From positions 1-9,936 of the forward strand of contig JAIPGS010000031.1 in NCBI GenBank assembly GCA_021735725.1: DNA of 9,936 bases, in the 5' to 3' direction. The notes under the pieces were generated by a model. That model was not told the origin of the DNA and ran no database searches. It was given only the letters and a program-made list of their open reading frames with translations. This DNA is from Candidatus Babeliales bacterium. Its GTDB lineage: Bacteria > Babelota > Babeliae > Babelales > CAIQNR01. Positions 5,246 through 9,936 of the stretch are shown piece after piece. Every line of letters begins with the position of its first letter. Positions within the stretch are counted from its first letter, which is position 1. A program made the translations under genes and the position numbers.

Positions 5246-6223
5246 CTAAACTAATACTGAAAGTGGATTAACATGTTTACCAAAAGCATACACTTCAAAA
5301 TGAAGATGTGAAGCATCTTGTCCTGATTTTCTTACCAAACCAGTATCTCCTACTTTACCAATCACTTGTCCTCGTTTAACTTTTTGGCCTACTTTAACTA
5401 ACCGTTTGTCTAAATGTGCATAACGTGTTTTATATTTTTTATTGTGGGCTACAATAATACAATTTCCATAACCATTATTCCAATAAGATTCTAAAACTAT
5501 TCCTGTTGCTGCCGCTGTCACAAGGGTTCCTTTGTGTGCAGCCATATCAATACCATAATGAAATTTCCACCCCCTATTGCGTAATCTTCGTGGACCAAAT
5601 AAAGAACTTAACCAAAAATTTTTTCTATCAATCGGCCACGAAAAATCAAAATCATATACTCCTTTTTTCTTATCAATATTTAAAATTCCTTTACCCGCAG
5701 GAATGCCAACAAATTCGGCGCATCCCTTTTTTAGTCTTTTTTTTATTATTTTTTTAGACTGTTTACGTTGAGGCATTACTGCCTTTTCTAGTTCTTGCAC
5801 ATAAATCATTTTGTATACTTCATCATACAAACCATGTTGACGCGCATAGCGTAAAGATTGATCATCCAAATAATCAGGATCTCTATTAATAACAAAAAAG
5901 TGATCCTCTAAAGAATCACTTGAAACCACCGCATCTGGATTAATCCACTTTATTTTTTCAACGCGTTCTTTTTTTTTTTGATCCGACTGCGTATTGTGTT
6001 CTCCTTCGTATGCCTGATCGGTTAAAATCTTTTTGAGCGCATTAGTGTACACTCTATAATCTTCTTTTAAATCTAAAAGTTCTAATGAAGCTTTTTTTAA
6101 TGTATATGATTGAAAACATAAAAATAAAGACCCCAACATCCCCACGCATGTTACCACAATTAAAAGAGCATGCCATATTTTTTCATGTTTTTTAGAAAAG
6201 AGAAAAAAAATCTTTCGTATCAT
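5246..6223 (-). CDS. Membrane-anchored M23 family metallopeptidase
   Basis: A zinc peptidase of the M23 (LytM/NlpD/lysostaphin) family, expected to cut peptidoglycan cross-bridges or to act in cell-wall remodelling. I prefer the ATG at 6223-6221 (325 residues), which has AGGTG at proper spacing; a GTG at 6229 overlaps the batE stop and is also possible. Numbering from the GTG, a transmembrane segment lies at about 19-39, followed by a charged, partly coiled linker (45-195). The catalytic domain, about 205-327, has all ligands: FHYGID (His224, Asp228), RYAHL (His272) and HLHFE (His308, His310). LFGPRR and the C-terminal VNPL are also typical. It is therefore predicted active, unlike degenerate EnvC/NlpD activators. 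The linker codons contain an A11 run (5969-5979). It is the fourth gene of the bat-lepB block. Confidence 0.93.
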   Translation of the reverse strand: MIRKIFFLFSKKHEKIWHALLIVVTCVGMLGSLFLCFQSYTLKKASLELLDLKEDYRVYTNALKKILTDQAYEGEHNTQSDQKKKERVEKIKWINPDAVVSSDSLEDHFFVINRDPDYLDDQSLRYARQHGLYDEVYKMIYVQELEKAVMPQRKQSKKIIKKRLKKGCAEFVGIPAGKGILNIDKKKGVYDFDFSWPIDRKNFWLSSLFGPRRLRNRGWKFHYGIDMAAHKGTLVTAAATGIVLESYWNNGYGNCIIVAHNKKYKTRYAHLDKRLVKVGQKVKRGQVIGKVGDTGLVRKSGQDASHLHFEVYAFGKHVNPLSVLV

Positions 6224-6225
6224 TA

Positions 6226-6933
6226 TCACACCTGTTTACATATCTCTTCTTTGACCCATCCTACTGTTGATGAACTTTTCACTTTATACCATGAATTTTT
6301 AGAATCTAAAAGAATTAGTTGCTCGGCAACATCTATATTCCCCACAGAATGATATTCTTCATGCGGCCCTGCAAACAGATTGCTTTTCTTGATAACAATG
6401 ACGTATTCACGTGATCGCAACCATGAAACAGCTGCCAATGAAGCTGATGACCATATAACACACATTCCTAAAAATAATCGTAAAAACCGAGATGTTTTAT
6501 TTTTATAAATCCAACAGATACATACTAAAAACCAAAAAAATAAAAACATCATTTGCGCCCAAAAAATACTGAAAAAACTTGCATACTTATATAATTTCCG
6601 CATTGTTTCATCTTTTTGTGGATTATTATTTAAATGTGCTCTTGCAGAATCTATTCCTTCAAATATCTGTTCTAACATATTAAATTGTGCACCTTTTAAA
6701 GCCCGTTTAAAATGTATAACAGCATCTACATAATTTTCTTCATACATAAAACATACGCCAATATTATACCAGACAAGAGAACCTTTTGTTGCCAGTCCTT
6801 CATATTCGTTCCGCGCATCTTGATACTGTTGTTCTTGAAATAATTTATTTGCTCTATAAAATTGCTCTGCTTGTGCGTCCGCATGCAGATGACATGAAAA
6901 AATAAGTGTTACTAAAAGAATTATAGATTTCAT
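6226..6933 (-). CDS. batE: BatE-like protein: TPR, two membrane segments, SH3 domain
   Basis: A 235-residue protein with the layout of BatE from Bacteroidetes-type Bat (aerotolerance) operons. Residues 1-18 form a signal peptide; 22-84 hold about two TPR motifs (AEQFYRANKLFQEQQYQDARNEY style, then WYNIGVCFMYEENYVDAVIHFKRAL). Two membrane segments lie at about 119-143 and 149-171. Residues 176-234 form a bacterial SH3 domain (NLFAGPHEEYHSVG, SWYKV, GWV). TPRs should bind partner Bat proteins in the periplasm and the SH3 domain may bind peptidoglycan or protein, which fits the adjoining M23 peptidase. The ATG at 6933 overlaps the batD stop by four bases (ATGA) with no good ribosome site, so translation is probably coupled. 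The match rests on domain order and neighbours; sequence conservation in this family is low. Confidence 0.82.
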   Translation of the reverse strand: MKSIILLVTLIFSCHLHADAQAEQFYRANKLFQEQQYQDARNEYEGLATKGSLVWYNIGVCFMYEENYVDAVIHFKRALKGAQFNMLEQIFEGIDSARAHLNNNPQKDETMRKLYKYASFFSIFWAQMMFLFFWFLVCICWIYKNKTSRFLRLFLGMCVIWSSASLAAVSWLRSREYVIVIKKSNLFAGPHEEYHSVGNIDVAEQLILLDSKNSWYKVKSSSTVGWVKEEICKQV

Positions 6934-8624
6934 ATACGTTTTTCCAATTCATTAAGCCAGTGAGCTGCTTGATTAAAAATTCCATCTTTATTATTTTCAA
7001 TACGATGAGAAGAAAAAGCTGTTTCAGCAAGTTGGGCAAAAAGCAATCGCCATTGTATAATTTCTTTTTCAGTAAATCCTAGCCCCCGCACTGTTTCTTC
7101 TATTAATGTTTCTGAAACTTCTACTCGTTTAATTTTAAGACGATGTGCAAAAAGTGTAATAAACATATGATACAATTGGCCTACATAATTACCTTTACGT
7201 GCATGCATAAATGTTGTTCGTGCAGTACTAAATGCCTTATTGTACAAAATGATCGGTGCATTTTTTTCTAAAAAATCATCTCTTCTTTTTTTAAGACTTA
7301 AGAGCAAAAAACTCAACAAAGGAATACTGGCTAGCAAAAAAAACCAAAGCCATGAAAATACACGTTCAGAACTCGTACGCCATTGACCATGAGTTATAAT
7401 AGAAAGTTTTTTTATAACGTTATGAGATTCACTCGTCTGTTGAGGTTGATCAAGTATTGTTTTTTTTGCTTCTCCCTTTTTGATAGTAAGTTCCACTGTG
7501 TTTGAAGCAACTGTTTGATATGCATGTGTTTCATTATTAAAAAAAGTAAATTTTTGAGACTCAACCGTATACGTACCCGGTTCTATTCCTTGAACCACAT
7601 ATTCAAAATTCTTACCTCCTTCAATCAATGAACTATTTGAAGTATAATATGTCAGCCCTTCTGGTAATACAAGATCGATATGTTTTAATTGCGCAAGATT
7701 TCCAACACCTTTTACTGTTACTGTTGCAACAATTCCCTCTCCTTCTGTTGCTGTTACATTATTTAATGAAAGCTTACATTCCGTAAAAACACCTACCCCA
7801 TGAACCGCTGGACTATGATGTGGTAATGGATTAACAGTAACTTTAACTGCATTTGAATAAATCATTTCTTCTTGACGCCCTCCAAATCCCAATCTTCCAA
7901 AAAAATCATTTCTCTGTGTGGCATGGTTAGAATAAACACTTTGTAGTGCAGGAATTAAAAGTTCTCCTTCTTTATCGGGATATAATTCAGCTTTCCATTC
8001 TAAATATAAATATTTTTCACCATTTATAATACTCTTTCCCCCTACTGGCCCTACTAATCCCTCTGTTGAAAAATTTTGAAAAGAAGGTTTTTCTATTTTT
8101 TCAAGACGAATTGCTTGATTTTCATAATAAAAACGAACAGTACATTCAATTTTTTCCCCAACAAATACCGATTCTTTATTTAATTTAACAACAGAAAATG
8201 CTTCTTTTTGTTCTGAATCTGCTGAATTTTCTTGCAGAGAAACAGTAATCGTAACTGGTTTAGATTCTATTATTTTACCATCAACCTCTATCTGTGCAGG
8301 CCCAACAGTAAAAGCCCCTTCTTCATCAATTTTAACGATAGTTGCATATTCTTTTTGAACAGTTGTTACTCCATTAATCATACTAACTTGATTGCTTGTT
8401 TGTGTTCTACTATTTTTAAATTGATCAATCCCTTGAACACGTGGTTCTGCTAAGTGTTGAGAATCCCCCGTAACAATTGTTCTGATAATAAAAGGAGTTC
8501 CCACAATAACATTTTTTACGTTCTTACCTTGCACATTTGTAACGCGCAAAGCTATCGATTGCTCTGCACATACTGTTCCTATTAATGTACTTACCAGTAC
8601 TAATCTACCAATTTTTTTGACCAT
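6930..8624 (-). CDS. batD: BatD-like periplasmic protein
   Basis: A 564-residue protein of the BatD (oxygen tolerance) family. Residues 1-20 (MVKKIGRLVLVSTLIGTVCA) form a signal peptide; a large beta-rich periplasmic part with repeated Ig-like modules occupies about 22-385; one membrane helix lies at about 422-443, and a basic cytoplasmic helical tail runs to the end. Family signs include SVFVGEKIECTVRFYY (152-167), the EGELLIPALQ segment, VKGVGNLAQLKHIDLVLPEGL (305-325) and the FFNNETHAYQTVASNTVELTI close of the last module. BatD is thought to work with MoxR-regulated VWA proteins at the inner membrane; its biochemical role is unknown. The ATG overlaps the end of batC by 20 bases, and its only purine-rich sequence (GGGGA) lies 12 bases upstream, so translation is likely coupled. 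No defects are seen. Confidence 0.9.
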   Translation of the reverse strand: MVKKIGRLVLVSTLIGTVCAEQSIALRVTNVQGKNVKNVIVGTPFIIRTIVTGDSQHLAEPRVQGIDQFKNSRTQTSNQVSMINGVTTVQKEYATIVKIDEEGAFTVGPAQIEVDGKIIESKPVTITVSLQENSADSEQKEAFSVVKLNKESVFVGEKIECTVRFYYENQAIRLEKIEKPSFQNFSTEGLVGPVGGKSIINGEKYLYLEWKAELYPDKEGELLIPALQSVYSNHATQRNDFFGRLGFGGRQEEMIYSNAVKVTVNPLPHHSPAVHGVGVFTECKLSLNNVTATEGEGIVATVTVKGVGNLAQLKHIDLVLPEGLTYYTSNSSLIEGGKNFEYVVQGIEPGTYTVESQKFTFFNNETHAYQTVASNTVELTIKKGEAKKTILDQPQQTSESHNVIKKLSIITHGQWRTSSERVFSWLWFFLLASIPLLSFLLLSLKKRRDDFLEKNAPIILYNKAFSTARTTFMHARKGNYVGQLYHMFITLFAHRLKIKRVEVSETLIEETVRGLGFTEKEIIQWRLLFAQLAETAFSSHRIENNKDGIFNQAAHWLNELEKRI

Positions 8625-9912
8625 GATGATGCGGCATCCCCTGATTTACGGTTTGTTTAAATAACTTTTTTGAAACTTTTTCATCTTCTGCATCAATATA
8701 CTTAAGAAGTTTATATTCAGGAGCATTTTTATCTGCTTCTGTTTCTTCATTATCTTGTACTTCTTGTGCATGCAAAACTTCTTGTTTTGCTTTTTGCATT
8801 TTACCGCGCATTTTATTATCATTATTTTTTTGATCATCATTTATCTGTGAGGAATCTTTATGCTTTTCATTCTTGTTCCCCTGCTTGCTCTGATCCCTGT
8901 TTGCCTCGGACTTTTCATTGCTGCTCTTGCTCCGCTCTTGGTCCTCGCTCCTTTGCTTGTCGGACTGACCTTGTTCCTTTTTGTCATCCATTTCTCGTTT
9001 AGAATCTTGTTCTCTCTGCCTGGACTTATCTTGCTCAGTATTTTTTTGCTGACTACCTTGCCCTTCCTCTTTCCCTTTTTGCTCTTCATCGCTTTGTTTA
9101 AGGGAATCATCTTCGTTACGTGTATCGGAGCTTCTTTCTTGGTCTTCAGACTTGTTTCCCCCCTCTGATTCTTTTTGTTCTGAATTTTTTTGATCAGAGT
9201 TTTGTTTTTCGTTACTTTGATCTTTTTTTTGCTCATTATTTTGTTGCTGATCTTGCTGATCTTCTTTATCGTTTTTTTGATCTTCTTGTTTGTCTTTTTT
9301 TTCAGTATCTTTGTTTTCTTGAGTATCTTTGTTTTCTTTTTTTTGATCCTGATTCTTATTTTGATCTTTTTTATTATTTTTATCTTGTTTATTATTCTGC
9401 TGATCTTTGTTCTGTTCTTGTTGTTTTAAAAGTTCTTCAACTACTTTTTTGTTATGCAATGCTTTTTCATTTTCAGGGTTTAATTCTAATGTTTTTGCAT
9501 AATTATCTAATGATTCTTGCAACTTCTGTTCTTTAAAACAAGCATTACCCGCATTATAATATGCTTGTTCTTGCAGTTCCCTGTTATCATTCAAAAAAAG
9601 TGCTGCTTGTGAAAAATAGGCACGTGCTTGTGAATATTCATTTAAACGATATGCCGCATCCCCCGCATTAAAAAGAAGCTGCCCATTTTCAGGATCATTA
9701 ACTAATTGTTCTTTATACACATCTTGAGCTTGTTTAAAATTTCCTTGTTTATATTCAGATGCTGCTTTATACGAATCAAAAAAGGTTAACGAAGTTGTGG
9801 GGATAAGGAAGATACTTAAACCAATAAATAAATAACGCTTACAAAATAAAATACCATCGACGTCATTGCCAGCGTAGTGTGACAATCCAGGATAATTAAA
9901 ATTTTTATTCAT
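8605..9912 (-). CDS. batC: BatC-like TPR protein with long low-complexity region
   Basis: A 435-residue protein with a hydrophobic segment at about 26-43, three TPR motifs (about 47-80, 81-112, 117-150; SYKAASEYKQGNFKQAQDVYKEQL, FNAGDAAYRLNEYSQARAYF and YYNAGNACFKEQKLQESLDNYAK), then some 200 residues (164-366) made almost only of Gln, Lys, Asp, Glu, Asn and Ser. The C-terminus has a conserved-looking helix (APEYKLLKYIDAEDEKVSKKL) and ends HHHGQKNW; a final Lys-x-Trp is common in BatC-like and VWA-TPR proteins. The chosen ATG (9912) has no ribosome binding site, and the same frame stays open to the window edge at 9936, so the true start may lie further upstream or the protein may be a C-terminal part of a VWA-TPR fusion. 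A GC3-richer codon patch lies at about 8875-9065. Confidence 0.82.
   Translation of the reverse strand: MNKNFNYPGLSHYAGNDVDGILFCKRYLFIGLSIFLIPTTSLTFFDSYKAASEYKQGNFKQAQDVYKEQLVNDPENGQLLFNAGDAAYRLNEYSQARAYFSQAALFLNDNRELQEQAYYNAGNACFKEQKLQESLDNYAKTLELNPENEKALHNKKVVEELLKQQEQNKDQQNNKQDKNNKKDQNKNQDQKKENKDTQENKDTEKKDKQEDQKNDKEDQQDQQQNNEQKKDQSNEKQNSDQKNSEQKESEGGNKSEDQERSSDTRNEDDSLKQSDEEQKGKEEGQGSQQKNTEQDKSRQREQDSKREMDDKKEQGQSDKQRSEDQERSKSSNEKSEANRDQSKQGNKNEKHKDSSQINDDQKNNDNKMRGKMQKAKQEVLHAQEVQDNEETEADKNAPEYKLLKYIDAEDEKVSKKLFKQTVNQGMPHHHGQKNW
8815..9423 (-). repeat. Low-complexity Gln/Lys/Asp/Glu/Asn coding tract
   Basis: Codons for residues 164-366 of the batC-like protein. It is compositionally repetitive rather than an exact tandem repeat: KDQ, DQK, NKD, EDQ and QKN words recur with irregular spacing. 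On the mRNA it is nearly all purine plus occasional C, and it contains three A8 runs (9223-9230, 9295-9302 and 9337-9344). The bias keeps several other frames free of stop codons over this stretch, which produces misleading long open frames on both strands. Confidence 0.75.
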
Positions 9913-9936
9913 ATAATTTTTTAAGACTTTTTTTTG

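Noticed and set aside
6224..6229. GTG start of the M23 peptidase overlapping the batE stop
   Set aside because: Possible, but the ATG six bases later has AGGTG at proper spacing whereas the GTG has none. Kept as an alternative in the gene entry.
8841..9236. 131-residue very basic open frame on the minus strand inside batC
   Set aside because: It is another frame of the low-complexity tract, where biased composition removes stops; it has no independent start signal or domain. It matters only if slippage at the A8 runs is real.
8860..9536. Plus-strand open frames rich in Leu and Phe that look like membrane proteins
   Set aside because: They are the complement of the Lys/Glu/Gln-rich batC tract, which always gives Phe/Leu-rich antisense frames; no ribosome site or promoter supports them.
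1..9936. Mobile elements, CRISPR arrays, attachment sites at the tRNA genes
   Set aside because: No transposase or integrase, no regularly spaced repeats, and no second copy of a tRNA 3' end was found in the window.

Overview
An AT-rich window in which every supported gene lies on the minus strand, so transcription runs from the high-coordinate end to the low one. The genes point to a double-membrane (Gram-negative type) bacterium: signal peptidase I, a lipoprotein with a clean lipobox, an anchored M23 (LytM/NlpD-like) peptidase, a Bat (aerotolerance) gene set and many small proteins with signal peptides. The AT bias, A-rich homopolymers and number of unrecognised small exported proteins suit a reduced-genome, host-associated lineage. 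Candidatus Dependentiae (TM6) is my working guess from gene style only; no phylogenetic marker in the window proves it.

Layout, in transcription order. (1) 9936-4354: one tightly packed block, batC-like TPR protein > batD-like > batE-like > M23 peptidase > lepB. Its genes overlap by 20 or 4 bases or sit within a few bases of each other. The Bat proteins are known to form periplasmic/inner-membrane complexes downstream of MoxR/VWA proteins; here they are tied to peptidoglycan hydrolysis and signal-peptide cleavage. (2) 4333-3500: a good extended -10 promoter, a rhodanese lipoprotein, then tRNA-Cys(GCA) 5 bases after its stop codon, then tRNA-Leu(UAA), with a weak terminator. (3) 3403-2979: a monocistronic HU gene with a strong intrinsic terminator. 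(4) 2868-1431: a three-gene cluster of a FUN14-like membrane protein, a stand-alone MshEN (GspE/PilB N-terminal) domain protein with a very acidic tail, and a small protein with hydrophobic segments at both ends. (5) 1402-478: promoter, an unrecognised 264-residue exported protein with a C-terminal hydrophobic segment, and a terminator. (6) 395-1: the start of another unrecognised exported protein that runs off the window.

The best candidates for something new are the FUN14/MshEN/anchored-protein cluster, the fusion of the Bat operon with an M23 peptidase and signal peptidase I, an A11 homopolymer inside the peptidase gene, and the very long low-complexity region of the batC-like gene, part of which has different codon usage. 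No mobile element, CRISPR array or riboswitch was seen. No gene-free stretch exceeds 300 bases; the longest, between HU and tRNA-Leu (3298-3541), holds the HU promoter and a weak terminator only.
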